Part shown: positions 10,560 to 20,672 of the stretch, one piece after another
Layout: each line of letters opens with the position of its first letter
How positions within the stretch are numbered: the first letter of the stretch is position 1
NCBI GenBank assembly: GCA_028023455.1
Contig: JAQFVV010006215.1
Coordinates: forward strand, 2,804,580 to 2,868,579
DNA length: 64,000 nt
Direction of reading: 5' to 3'
DNA from: Epiperipatus broadwayi
Lineage: Eukaryota; Onychophora; Udeonychophora; Euonychophora; Peripatidae
Notes under the pieces: model-generated
The model's input: the letters and a program-made list of their open reading frames with translations, nothing else
The model's database searches: none
What the model was told of the DNA's origin: nothing
Made by a program: the position numbers and the translations under genes

Positions 10560-12200
10560 TGCTGTATTAATAATAATTTAATTCACATTTAATATAATTT
10601 TTTTTTTTAAAAAAATGGAATAAAATAAATAGAAATTAGCTCTGCCATTTGAAGAATTCTTTGATTACATTTGTGTCTGGTTTCAAAATTCAACCTAAAT
10701 TAAAATTATTTATCAAAATAGTGCTAAGGTCGGATAAAAGTATATAAAAATGTTTGTTGTACATGCACTGTTAGGTTGATAAAAAAAGAAAAATTGTCAA
10801 TCTGATATTTCAACAGCATATAGAGAGTTGAACATTTAATATAAATATATGTAGTACGTATTCATTAATAACAAAAACATATTGAGTGAGAATATACTGT
10901 ACCACTTATGGAAAAGCGATCCACGGGAAATTTGTGTCTAAAAATTGATTAAATAAAATTCTCATAAATAATGCGAAAGTTTCAGTTTGAGAGATTGTTA
11001 TTTATAAAAAAGTTTAAGGAGTTTTTTTTTTATTAAACAAAATGCATGTCGCTAAAAAAAGAAATAATTTATAAAAATTACTATTAATTAATTAGAAGGG
11101 GAAGAAGGTTTAACTTGATAAAAGTTTACCCTCTCTCTTCATTTAAAACTATTTAAAGAAAAAAAAAGGTAATCTTAAAAACTAAATAATGAGTTGATTT
11201 TAGAAATATATATATATATGCATGTTTAATAATAAGGAATAAATGAAAGTTAAAAAATATTGTATAATCATAAGATATATAAACACAGAATTTGCAATGG
11301 CTACGAATTAAAAATCCACAAAACAACAAATTTGCAATGGCTACCAAATGAAAACATGTAATCAAAAGCTTATCTAAGGAATGTATTCAAAAACAGTGGA
11401 GGAATTTCAACAACAAATATAGCTGGTGGACATAAAAACCAATTACCAAAGTGACAACAGGTCATCATATAAATAGTCTGGATTTTCATCAATCAGTAGT
11501 TGAGTTTGCAATCTGTTGAGTTCATTCAGTCAGTACTCAATCAGTTCTCAATCAGTCTTTTTATACATTTGTTAATAAAGGCCATGCAGTGCTAAAAGTC
11601 GATGGAATCATATGACTTCTCCAAGCCTAAGTCCAATGAAAATAGCCATTCTGCCAGGCAAAGTAATGCCTGCTTAACAACTTGAAAAAATTCCATGGAT
11701 ATTTAACTGTCTTAAAGAATATTGCCATGAAATAAGCTTTAAATCTCCACAGAACCTCAAAATCCAACTGGTTGGAAAAATTTTCATGTGAAGCAACAAC
11801 CAGAAAGAAATCAACGTTCAAATCCTATAGGTAATGAGTAACTTTTATTATTTCCATTTCTGATATTAAAGTAGCCATTGCAATCCTTAAAGCCTTCCAG
11901 AGTCAATTTATAAATGAACTCTATAGCATGCATAAAGAATTATTGATGTGTGTGTTTTGAAATGTTGTGTATGTGAATGCTTTATGATATTTTATGTTGT
12001 TTTCATGTGTTTATTAAATGCCATGCATTATTTAATGCTTGTGTTATATTCTTTTTATTATATGAATTCAGAGTTTGTGCGTAGTCATTATATGTAGTTA
12101 ACATTGTCTAATTTAATTAAGTTCTTATAAAAGTATTTAAAATTAAAATATCTTTAAACGTAATATATGTTGGTCAATCTTTTACCACTAATTGAAGCAA
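10560..12200. other. AT-rich stretch; possible solo-LTR-like segment
   Basis: Most of it is featureless. Around 11460-11600 there are repeated CAATCAGT-like words (AGTACTCAATCAGTTCTCAATCAGTC) followed by a TATA-like sequence and TTAATAAAGGCC, an arrangement seen in LTR promoters and poly-A sites. I cannot find a partner LTR or duplication, so this is only a possibility. Confidence 0.35.
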
Positions 12201-12205
12201 CAAAT

Positions 12206-12280
12206 GATTATGAATATAATCGAAAATATTTTTCTATGAGTTTTTATATTTTCGATTATATTCATAATAAGTTGTTTACC
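12206..12280. repeat. Short near-perfect palindrome
   Basis: AATGATTATGAATATAATCG at the left is the near-exact reverse complement of CGATTATATTCATAATAAG at the right, with a short loop (TTTTTCTATGAGTTTTT). It sits just beyond the 3' side of the minus-strand Penelope-like element and may be part of its terminal region. Confidence 0.6.
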
Positions 12281-12454
12281 GTTATTTGGAATATATTTAA
12301 GTTTCGTTATTATATATATAATAAAATTACCCCAAATCCAAAATTCAAACAGACTAGCCAAAGAAAAATAATTAGAACACAACCAAAGGTTTCACTGCTA
12401 TAAGCAGACTTCTCAAGTGTAAAGAACTACAAAAAACTGCACTATACATATATA

Positions 12455-12937
12455 TTAGACACTACCCACAAATCCATTTACTTCCCATCCACCCTTAATA
12501 TTAAAAGAACCCTTAAATAAGTTAATTGCTTCAGAATAATAAATTTTCAATAATAAAGATTCTTTAATTCTTTTGATTTCATTTCTCTCAAAGAAGACAA
12601 CCTTAGCTTTACCAAAATTAATAGTGTGGCCTATATCTTTTTTATGGATATACAAAGCAGAACTAAGATATTTATTTTTAACCCCACTTTTATGAACCTT
12701 TATTCTTTCATTTAAACTCAAACTACTCTGACCTATGTAAACCTTCTTACAAAAACAAGGGCTAAAATATGCTACACCAGGAATAGTCCTCCTATCAAAA
12801 TTTTTCTTTGTAATATTTAATAAATTGTTCAAATTAATACCCCTTTTCCAAGCAAGTTTTTTATTTTTTAAGCAAATTGCTATTTTTACATACAGTTTTA
12901 TAAAAAGACAATTTAAATGGCAAAAAAATAAAATCAT
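12455..12937 (-). pseudogene. GIY-YIG endonuclease domain of Penelope-like element
   Basis: In the 160-codon frame, residues 54-58 (GVAYF) and 67-69 (YIG, within 'KKVYIGQSSLSLNERIK') form the GIY-YIG pair; Arg79 occupies the catalytic arginine position and Glu126 in 'RIKESLLL' the metal-binding glutamate position. 'CFC' at 61-63 and 'HKKDIGHTI' at 98-106 resemble the Cys/His cluster typical of Penelope GIY-YIG domains. The domain looks complete up to the TAG. The upstream part (residues 1-50) is linker; the ATG is accidental because the frame is fed from the RT. Confidence 0.88.
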
Positions 12938-13310
12938 ATTTTTCTTTATCCTTTAACATTACAAATATTACTATTAAATAAAATACTTTTAACAAATTTA
13001 TCAGAGTACCTAACCTTCAAATAATCTTTATAGAATTGACCTTTCTGAAACTAAGCTACCCCACTACAATTATTTAATTTTTTATTCCTGTAACAATAAT
13101 TGCTTAAAGCAGCTACTTTATGAGATACAGACTGATAGCTATCAGGTTTAATTATAACTGCATACTAAACAATTAGCCTTTACATTTCTAATCACCAAAA
13201 GATCTAAAAATTTTAACTTAGCAAAATCTAACCTCCCTCTTTCTAACACATATCTTATAGAAGAATCAAAACAATTAAACTCATTTACAAATTCCTTCAA
13301 TTTAACATTT
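12938..13310 (-). pseudogene. Penelope RT thumb/connector, frames broken
   Basis: Conceptual reading gives 'FLDLLVIRN' and 'KPDSYQSVSHKVAAL', matching the usual 'FLDV...YRKPT...HP..HK' connector of Penelope polyproteins. Several stops and shifts occur, including a stop shortly after 'LVCSYN'. Confidence 0.65.
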
Positions 13311-13748
13311 TCAACTATAAACAATCATCCCATATCTAACAAATAACTTTAAATATAAACAATTCTTTTTAATAATAATTTCCTTTTCCAAATAATTAAT
13401 ATACACTGAGCACACCAAAGGAGAAATAGTATAACCTATTATCCACCGATCCTTAATTTTATAAAAATTACCCTTATAAATAAAATACATAAAATCCTCC
13501 AATAATAAAAGCAAATCTTTAATTATTTTAATTTTATTTTTTGATAAAGAACCTTGCTTAACTAACACAGACACAAGAACATCAATACTCCTTAACCTAT
13601 TAATAGACTCATACATATTCTCAATATCTAAACTGCCAAAATCCCATTTACTTTCCATTTTAAAATTATTAATCATATCAAAAACCTCAAAAGAAGAAGA
13701 AACTGTATAATGACCAAAATCAACAAATTGTTTTAAAAAATTATTCAA
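13311..13748 (-). pseudogene. Penelope RT palm
   Basis: 'SLDIENMYESI' is motif A with the first catalytic Asp. 'GYTISPLVCSVYINYLEKEI' matches the Penelope motif B/C approach. The frame ends in 'FVRYGMIVYS', where the Tyr-x-Asp-Asp box should stand: GGGATGATTG shows Asp-Asp codons one base out of frame, so the catalytic box is lost to a single-base indel. Confidence 0.85.
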
Positions 13749-13765
13749 GAATCTAGAAATACGCT

Positions 13766-13972
13766 CTACAACACTATCTGTAAAATCAAAATAAATCTTA
13801 AAGAAACACCATCTTTATGAGACTTAGTATTCACAAACATCTTAGCTGATATGAAATAATTTGGATAACATTTTAAATAATCTACTTTATTAAAAAAATG
13901 ATAATTTACCATTTTCTTCATATCTATCAACTTTCTCTTAATCACATTACCTGGATCTTTATCTAAAAACAT
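13766..13972 (-). pseudogene. Penelope RT N-terminal fragment
   Basis: 'NTKSHKDGVSLRFIL' matches the 'LPKtHKeg.pLRPIv' fingers motif of Penelope RTs, and 'KDPGNVIKRKLIDM' fits the segment before it. It is separated from the palm by a short frame break at 13749-13765. Confidence 0.75.
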
Positions 13973-14044
13973 ATATTTACTATTATTTAGGTTTATGCTT
14001 GTAATGTTTATATATATAAGATTCTAAATGATTGGATGTCATTA

Positions 14045-14100
14045 GAAAATATGATGGCTGATGAGAGAATGTTCGAAACTGTAGTACCCAGGGTCCTTTT
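14045..14100 (+). ncRNA. Candidate degenerate hammerhead between Penelope and LINE
   Basis: CUGAUGA 14058-14064, a three-pair helix II (GAG 65-67 with UUC 72-74, AAUG loop), GAAA 14075-14078, C, tetraloop UGUA, then G-U-A at 14084-14086 give a full catalytic core with the short helix III typical of Penelope ribozymes. Helix I pairs for only two bases (GG 14056-14057 with CC 14087-14088), so it is probably a relic. The strand is opposite to the Penelope element and the same as the following LINE; it could be an inverted Penelope terminus or part of the LINE 5' region. Confidence 0.4.
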
Positions 14101-14296
14101 TTTTAGTATTTAAAAACTTATTTCATATGTAATTTTATAGAGAGCATTTTAGTACTCTGCAGCAAACACTACTGTATGGACAGTTTGATAAAAGAGGTGA
14201 AAAAATGTTTTCTAAGTGTAGATAGTTTAAAGAAAAAGTCAGGAAAAGTGGAGGAAAATAAAGTGATGAGATATGGATGACAAAATAAGTCATGCA

Positions 14297-14453
14297 ATGG
14301 AGATAGTTAGGCAAAGAATAAGTAAGATAGAGGAAGAGGTAAAGATTGTAGAATTAAAATTGAAAGTGTTTGACATGAAGTGTGAGCAGATCAAGAAATC
14401 AATGAATAGAAATGATAAGGAAGAACTAGATAAGAAAGTCCAAAAAATGTAAG
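14297..14453 (+). pseudogene. LINE ORF1 coiled-coil segment
   Basis: Reading from ATG 14297 gives a charged, heptad-like stretch (IVRQRISKIEEEVKIVELKL and onward to a TAA near 14450). A coiled coil ahead of other ORF1 domains is common in LINE ORF1 proteins, where it drives trimerisation. One stop separates it from the next segment. Confidence 0.6.
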
Positions 14454-14702
14454 AGAATGTTATGAATGAAATAGGGGAAGCAACCTATGAGATAGTTTTG
14501 AAAGGGGACTTGCTAATTAGAGGATGTGGAGCTGTAATTGCAAGAGAAAATAGAAATAGGTATTGGAGCTAGAATTAGAAATGTTATTAAACAATTCAAA
14601 ACAAAACAACACTCTCCATATAGTAGTGCCATCTTGTGCTAACAAGAGCAATCAATGGATGCCAGAAGGCTTGTGCATAAAATCCCTATCTAATGCCTAC
14701 TC

Positions 14703-14761
14703 ATCCAATATCCCCAGACTAGTTTCTGGCTTGTGGCCTTCATCAGTGAGGAGCCTTGGAT
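14703..14761 (-). ncRNA. Type I hammerhead (RZ-A), inverted arm
   Basis: This is the reverse complement of the plus-strand ribozyme at 15328-15386, with CUGAUGA, CACAA loop, GAAAC, GUC and both parts of helix I kept. Helix II has the same A-A mismatch at its base. Two opposite-strand ribozymes therefore occur within one insertion. Confidence 0.82.
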
Positions 14762-15327
14762 CTGAGAGCACTGCACCTAGATCTTAGGATCTAATGCAAC
14801 CCTCCAGCACCCACCTTTTAACTCTATTTAACTACAAAACTATGAGAATGAAATTGAAAACACTATTAATATTTTCAATCCAAGCTCAATAGCTTATATA
14901 GTCATATGGAGATATTGGAGGAGTAGGCACTAGATAGGGATTTTATGCACAAGCCTTCTGGCATCCATTGATTGCTCTTGTTAGCACAAGATGGCACTAC
15001 TATATGGAGAGTGTTGTTTTGTTTTGAATTGTTTAATAACAATTATTGTGCTAGTATGAGATAGTGATCATGTGATGTTTAGTGGTTTAACACCAATCCT
15101 GCCTAATAGGATAATGGTGGCTATGGTTGTTAAAGAGCCAAAGACACCAAAATGTATGGGTACTGAATTGAGTTCAGACCCATATGACTATATAAGCTAT
15201 TGAGCTTGGATTGAAAATATTAATAGTGTTTTCAATTTCATTCTCATAGTTTTGTAGTTAAATAGAGTTAAAAGGTGGGTGCTGGAGGGTTGCATTAGAT
15301 CCTAAGATCTAGGTGCAGTGCTCTCAG

Positions 15328-15386
15328 ATCCAAGGCTCCTCACTGATGAAGGCCACAAGCCAGAAACTAGTCTGGGGATATTGGAT
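15328..15386 (+). ncRNA. Type I hammerhead (RZ-A)
   Basis: CUGAUGA 15343-15349; helix II GGC 15351-15353 with GCC 15359-15361 and loop CACAA; the outer helix II pair is an A-A mismatch (U-A in the 8934 copy). GAAA 15363-15366, ACUAGU helix III, GUC 15370-15372. Helix I is UCCUCA 15337-15342 with UGGGGA 15373-15378 and AUCCAA 15328-15333 with UUGGAU 15381-15386. The mismatch next to the core may lower activity. Confidence 0.82.
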
Positions 15387-16137
15387 GAGTAGGCATTAGA
15401 TAGGGATTTTATGCACAAGCCTTCTGGCATCCATTGATTGCTCTTGTTAGCACAAGATGGCACTACTATATGGAGAGTGTTGTTTTGTTTTGAATTGTTT
15501 AATAACAATTATTGTGCTAGTATGAGATAGTGATCATGTGATGTTTAGTGGTTTAAATTAGAAATGTTATAGATAAGGTAAAGAAACAAGGAAATAGAAA
15601 TATTTATGTTATGGTAGGGACAAATAATTTGTCAGAGCCATTGGATAGAGTAAAGGATGAGTACAAAGAATTGATTAATAATTTAAATAAGATTAAAGGA
15701 AAAGTAGGAATAGTTGGATTATTACCAAGATTCGACAATAAGTATATGTTAGATAGGGCATGTTTTATAAATGAGAGATTGAAAAAACTATGTGTGAGAA
15801 ATAATGCTATGTTTATGGATGTGTGGGATTTTTTTATTAGTAAGAAGGAGTTATATAGTAAAGATGGATTGCACTTAGAAAAACAAGGAAGTGAAGCCTT
15901 AGGATGTTTGATTTATGAAAAATATTATAGTTTGGGAATCTTATAAAGGGGGTAGATTTTAAATTACAATATTATCAAAAAGAATGTGAAGAATGGACAG
16001 GATGTAAAAAGCAAACAAAGGGTAGCTGATTTATATATAAGTGTAGATATGGAGAGGGATGCTAATCATAAACAAGCTAATTACAAATATAATAGAGAAG
16101 AATGAGTCAAAAGAAATTATATAAGGTTAGTAAGAAT

Positions 16138-16911
16138 GGAAGACATTGTTAAAATTGGATATTTGAATATGCAAGGTGGTAGGAGACAAGAAAAGTGGCC
16201 AGAATTAAACAAAGCAGTTAAAAACAAAGAGATTGAGGTATTAGCAGTAGTGGAAAAACACAAGTAAGAGAAGAAGGACCTACATTGGAAAATTTGATAT
16301 GGCAAGTATAAATAGAAAAGAAAAAGTAAAAAAGGGTGGTGGTATAGGATTATGTCAAAAAAATATTTAAATACTGTAAAGTGTCAAGAACATTAGTCGT
16401 TTGGGATAAGATTAGGATGACAAGAATGAATGGTGGCTATAGTATATGTGGTCACTGGAGATAGTCAACTATAATGGAGTGGAACAGTAGCATATATGAC
16501 TGCCTAGTTAAGGATATACAGTGTTTCAAAAAAAAGAGTAGAAAAAATGTTTTTAGGGGGTGTGAATGGTCATATTAAAGAAATTGCTGATGTGGATAAC
16601 AATAATGGACAGCTTTTGAACTTTTTTTGTCAGAGAGTGAATTTGAGTACTTGAAATATATCAAATATTTATGAGATGGAATACACATATCTAAAAATAA
16701 TATATTTTACACAATAGACTATGTATTAATGGAAAAAGAGGGAATGAATAAAGTATGGAAAATTAAAGTGTTTAATAATGAAGAGAGAGTATGTAATAGT
16801 GATCATAATTTCTTTATAATAAAAATGATTAATAATGTGATGGAAAATAGTAATAAAAGTAGAAAGGATAGTGAAAGAGTGGATGGAGAATTAATGATAA
16901 GAATAAGTTAG
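16138..16911 (+). pseudogene. LINE APE-type endonuclease (broken frames)
   Basis: From ATG 16138 the reading 'VKIGYLNMQGGRRQEKW' is the N-terminal Asn motif of APE-like LINE endonucleases and 'EVLAVVEKH' the following Glu motif, ending in TAA near 16266. Further pieces give 'GGVNGHI' near 16557 (the GDFN-like motif), 'IDYVLM' near 16713 and 'SDHNFF' near 16800, the terminal Ser-Asp-His box. All catalytic boxes are traceable, but stops and shifts separate them. Confidence 0.8.
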
Positions 16912-16927
16912 AATATAAAATAAAAGT

Positions 16928-17574
16928 ATTTAAACAGGCAAAAACTCTATATGTATTGCCACTCATCTCTACTTAACTACAAAACTATGAGTCAAAATAA
17001 AAAACATATTTTCAATCCAAGCTCATTAGCTTATGTAGTCATATAGGTCTGAACTCAGTTTAGTACCTATACATTTTGGTGTCTTTGGTTCTTTAATAAT
17101 CATAGCCACCAATATCCTATTAGGCAGGATTGGTTTTAAGCCAATAAACATCACATGATTACCATTTCGTATGCTTGGTTATAACTGTAATTAAAACAGG
17201 CAAAACTATCTATATGTATTGCCACTCAATGCTACTCAGTGGATTGAAAATATTATACTGTTTTCAATTTAAGACTCGTAGTTTTGTAGTTAAATAGAGA
17301 TAAAAAGTGGCTGCTGGAGAGTTGCATTAGATCCTAAGCTCCAGGTGCAGTGCTTTCAGATCCAAGGCTCCTCACTGATAAAGGCCACAAGCCAGAAACT
17401 AGTCTGGGGATATTGGATGAGTAGGCACTAGATGGGGATTTTATGAACAAGTCTCTGGCATCCATTTAGTACTCTGTCTTGCACTGAGTGGCAATATGTA
17501 TAGAGAGTTTTGCCTGATTTAATAACAGTTATAAGCAAGCATAAGAAATGGTGATCATGTGATGTTTATTGGCT
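16928..17574 (+). mobile_element. RZ-A retrozyme-like insertion in the LINE
   Basis: It is flanked by the 12-bp repeat TAAAATAAAAGT (16916-16927, 17575-17586). The left part is inverted and extends through the tail, so that GCCAATAAACATCACATGAT is joined to AATCCTATTAGGCAGGATTGG in inverse orientation. This is the same circular junction seen in the insertion at 14588. The direct part ends GATGTTTATTGGCTTAA. Its plus-strand ribozyme near 17360-17420 reads CUGAUAA in place of CUGAUGA, a change at G8, the general-acid position, so it should be inactive. Confidence 0.9.
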
Positions 17575-17589
17575 TAAAATAAAAGTCAA

Positions 17590-19362
17590 AGAAATCATGG
17601 AAGAGTTTGTTGGGGATGAATATAAGGACTGGTGCGATGAAGTAGAAAATGTGGCAAATAGGATTTTAAAGTGTGAATATTCAGAAGAATAAAAATAATA
17701 GAAAAGTGAGAATTAGTAAAAATGTAAAAGATAGGAAAAAAGCATGCAGAGAATATAAATGTGCTATTAAAAACAAAGAAAGTGAAAAAGATGTTAATTT
17801 TAAATGGGAAAACTATTTTTTAAAAAAGAAGTTGGCTAAAAATGAGCTATTTAAATAGAGAGAATGAAATTAAATTATTGGAGGATATTAATAAAAGTGG
17901 AAGAGATGGGAATAAAAAAAATTGGAAATATATTAAAAGAAGGAATGCAGTGGAGAGAGAAATTGTATTGTTAAATGATGAAGAAAAAGTGTGTAGCTCT
18001 AGAGAAAAAGTAGAGACAATCTTAAATAAGTATGTAATGAATATAGAAAAGATGTTAGATGTGAAGAACAGAGTAATAACAAACAAAAGTACATAGCAAT
18101 GGAAATATTACTTTTACAGAAAATAAATGAGGCAACGAAGAAATTGAAAAGTGTAAAGGCAAGAGATTTAAATGAATGAGCAGCAAAGATGATGATGAAT
18201 TTGGGAAATAGAACAAAATTAAATCTATTATCATGTTTTAATAAGATGGCACAGAAGAGAGAATTTCCAGATAGCTGGAATAATACAAGAGTAAGGCTAT
18301 TATTTAAAGGAAAGAGTAAGCATCATAGAAAGTTAAACAATTATAGACCAATAGTGGTAATGTTATATAAAGTTTTTGCATATATGGTAGCAGAAGAGTG
18401 GCAAAATGGATGGAAGAAAATAATATAGTGGGAGAAAGATAGGTATATAAGAGTTTATTTGTTGTCACCCAACTTATAGATATGAGTATGAATACAAGTA
18501 GGCAGTTTTATGTGATCTTTATAGATATAGTTGAAGGCATATGATAGAGTTAATAGAAATAGATTATGGGTAAGTTTAGTAAATTTGGGAATGAATGGCG
18601 ATTTAGTGGATCTTATTAAGAGATTGTATAAAAATTGTTACTATACATATCAATTAGGGAATATAAAATCAGAATTAAAAGTGCAGTGGGACTAAGGCAA
18701 GGATGCCCTAGGTCACCTATTTTGTTTTTGTTTTATTTGAAAGAAATGGAGAGAGCAATAGAAAGATGGAAGAGGTGTAAATATACCATTAATAGATGGC
18801 AAGAGAGTGTATATATTTTCAGGTCTTTTATTTGCAGATGATATTTTCTTGTGCACAGAAAGTAGATAAGATATGGAAGTTATGCTGAAGATGTGCATAA
18901 GGGTGGGTAAAGAGATGTGGATTAAATTTAGTGAAGAAAAATCAAAAGTAATGTTGATAAATGTTGGGGAAAGAGAAGAGAAAGAATTTTTATTGGAGGA
19001 TATAAAGTTAAATGTGGTGAATATGTATAACTATTTGAGAATCATCTTAAGTAATCGGAGAAATTGCTTAGATGAATGGGAGAAAAAAATGGTAAGTGAA
19101 GCAATGAAAAGCAATGGACTGATTAAAGAAATTAACAGTATTTTCATATAATAAATATATAGCAAGAATTGTATGGAAGAGAATGCCAGTGGCAGGATTA
19201 ACTTTTGGTAACAATGTGTTAGTAAAGAAGTGTTACATTACTTAGAAAAAGAACAAAGAGAAGTAGGAAAACATGAATTAGATGCAGATATGTGGATGGC
19301 AAAGGAGACAATTCACGGACAAATGGGAGGTCAACTTTTTTATATGAGAGAAGCTAAGGTAT
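17590..19362 (+). pseudogene. LINE reverse transcriptase region (broken frames)
   Basis: Pieces in order: 'KNVKDRKKACREYK' linker (17673-17858), 'NNTRVRLLFKGKSKHHRKLNNYRPI' fingers near 18277-18352, 'VGLRQGCPRSPILF' motif B near 18686-18727, 'FADD' near 18831-18843 interrupted by a frame change, then 'EEKSKVMLINVGEREEKEFLLEDIKL' (18873-19151). These align with the first LINE throughout. Numerous shifts show it has been inactive for long. Confidence 0.85.
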
Positions 19363-20575
19363 TGGGGGGGGGGGGTTGTTGAGATAATAGGCACAGAAAT
19401 TAAGACATGTACCGATCTATAAAATTAAAATCAAATGTCAAATACAATTCGAAATTCTTTGAAAATATATTTTGTTAAATTGAATAAAAAGTCACTTTTT
19501 GAAGATCTATTAAATTAGTTCTAAATGTGTATAAATCGGTGGATATAAAAATAATAATCATATAGGCGATTACTCGAGAATAATGATTCAACAGCAAACG
19601 GTTTTTATGCCCTCAGCAGGGAGATTGATTCAAGGAACTTTTTGTACTGCCCTAAACTATGTAGTCCATTTTATGAAAATTGGTATTTTAAAAGATAAAA
19701 AAAACAGACTCTTTTCTTTATTAAAAATTAAAAGTTAAGAAATTTATTCTTGGAAAAAAATGTCTCGATTTAAAATATGCATATATCGTGTGTGTTTGAA
19801 TATATGCGCATGTCAAATTGATTTATTTGTGGAAATTGTACATTTTTTTGATAAAGCGATTGGGGGGGGGGGGTCATAAACAATTCGCTTAATACTTAGT
19901 AAATCTATCTTAAAATATGTAAATATGCCGTTGTGTGTGTTTGAATGTACGTGCGTATCAAATTGATTTAATTATATCTATGGAAATTGATTGTTTGTAT
20001 TTTTTTTTTAAAAAAAAGGAAGAAGGAATAATAAACAATTTGTTCAATATTTATTTATTCTTAATAAAAATTTACATTTCGACACTTTATACAAATAGGA
20101 TTTTAGCGTTGGATACGGAGAAATGCCATAAAAAATTCGTTAAAGAAATGTTTGAAAAGATTATTTACATGGAAGAATGAATTACTTTCATATAAGGAAA
20201 TGGTTGAGCGCAGATATCCGGGAAATGATTACTGACTTTCTGATTAGATCCTGTAGTAAAAAGGTAAAAGAATTAAGAAGGAATGAAATACCTTAGTAGC
20301 TGCACATAGTTTACATTGTTGAATATTTATTTGATCTGGAAAATAAAACAAAATTTGTTAACATAACTGAAATACATTTTTACTGTATATTGTACTTATA
20401 TAATTTCTTCACGTAGTTATTTACAAATAGTTAAACTTATTTTACTTTTGTTATTAAATTGTATTTACAGTATTTTTTTTTTAAATGAATGAAAAGCACT
20501 TTCCAAACTAAATTTAATTGATGATGAATACAGATTTAGTCTTTTATTCCGCTGCTTAATAATTAAATAGAAAAA
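19363..20575. repeat. AT-rich region with two G-runs and a diverged tandem repeat
   Basis: A 13-G run lies near 19364-19376 and a similar run near 19862-19873. Two similar blocks follow each other: 19775-19905 and 19910-20045 share TAAAATATGCATATATCGTG-like starts, GTGTGTTTGAATRTA, ATCAAATTGATTTA, GGAAATTG and CATAAACAATT. This is a tandem duplication of about 135 bp. The open frame at 19935-20180 lies inside it and shows no domain. Confidence 0.6.
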
Positions 20576-20580
20576 AAAAA

Positions 20581-20672
20581 TCATGTGTCATAGCATCGGC
20601 CGGGAAGCGAACCCGCTAACCCGGGACAACTGCTTGTAAGGGAGCTGTGCTGACCTCTCGGCCACCAACGCT
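20581..20672 (-). mobile_element. tRNA-Gly-derived SINE
   Basis: On the minus strand it reads GCGTTGGTGGCCGAGAGGTC (A box), a CTTACAAGC anticodon-like loop and CCCGGGTTAGCGGGTTCGCT (B box region), ending ATGCTATGACACATGA, then T-rich on the plus strand. The body is a tRNA-Gly(UCC) derivative with the anticodon loop changed. Confidence 0.8.

Larger units (their letters stand above)
12455..13972 (-). mobile_element. Penelope-like element (decayed), RT plus GIY-YIG
   Basis: Read from 13972 to 12455 the fragments follow Penelope order: N-terminal RT segment, RT palm, connector, then C-terminal GIY-YIG nuclease. RT followed by GIY-YIG in one polypeptide is diagnostic for endonuclease-positive Penelope-like elements. 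Frameshifts separate the pieces. Its outer limits are not clear: the sequence continues to about 12330 on the 3' side, and the 5' side stops near 14000 before the plus-strand LINE begins. Penelope-like elements are known carriers and likely movers of hammerhead RNAs, which makes this the best candidate in the window for a retrozyme driver lineage. Confidence 0.88.
14588..15555 (+). mobile_element. RZ-A retrozyme-like insertion with more than one monomer
   Basis: It is flanked by the 15-bp repeat AATTAGAAATGTTAT (14573-14587, 15556-15570). The left 320 bp are inverted; the rest is direct and contains two copies of the segment from GATATTGG (14911 and 15377) to GTGGTTTAA (ending 15090 and 15555), an offset of 465-466 bp. 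After the first GTGGTTTAA the sequence runs on through CACCAATCCTGCCTAATAGG into the ribozyme, so the RNA template was circular or multimeric. Both arms hold an intact hammerhead core. Confidence 0.92.
14500..15946 (+). pseudogene. LINE SGNH/esterase-like domain, split by an RZ-A insertion
   Basis: The domain starts near 14500 ('LLIRGCGAVIARE'), is interrupted at 14588-15555, and continues to a TAA at 15944-15946. 'VMVGTNN' (15611-15631) corresponds to the GxND block, and 'DGLHL' near 15863 is the C-terminal Asp-x-x-His block of SGNH hydrolases. The first GDS block is not recognisable. Esterase-like ORF1 domains of this kind are known from CR1-type LINEs. The ATG at 15611 is internal. Confidence 0.75.
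14200..19362 (+). mobile_element. LINE family A, copy 2, interrupted by two RZ-A insertions
   Basis: Domain order is coiled-coil segment, SGNH-like domain, APE-type endonuclease, RT, and truncated thumb. Removing the insertions at 14588-15555 and 16928-17574 together with one copy of each target duplication rejoins the coding frame on both occasions, so the LINE was present first and still nearly intact when they landed. The 3' end stops at 19362 next to a run of 13 Gs, while copy 1 continues for another 700 bases. The 5' limit is uncertain. Confidence 0.88.

Noticed and set aside
12370-12425. Minus-strand CTTGAGAAGTCTGC...GCAGTGAAACCTTTGG resembling a hammerhead near the Penelope 3' end
   Set aside because: The CUGANGA core is not intact (CUUGAGA), there is no GUH-type cleavage triplet after a plausible helix III, and I could not pair helix I. 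Possibly an ancestral relic.
14563-15508. Identical 68-codon frames on opposite strands (LLNNSKQNNTLHIVVPSCAN...)
   Set aside because: They are translations of the two inverted arms of an RZ-A element that contains hammerhead RNAs; not a protein gene.
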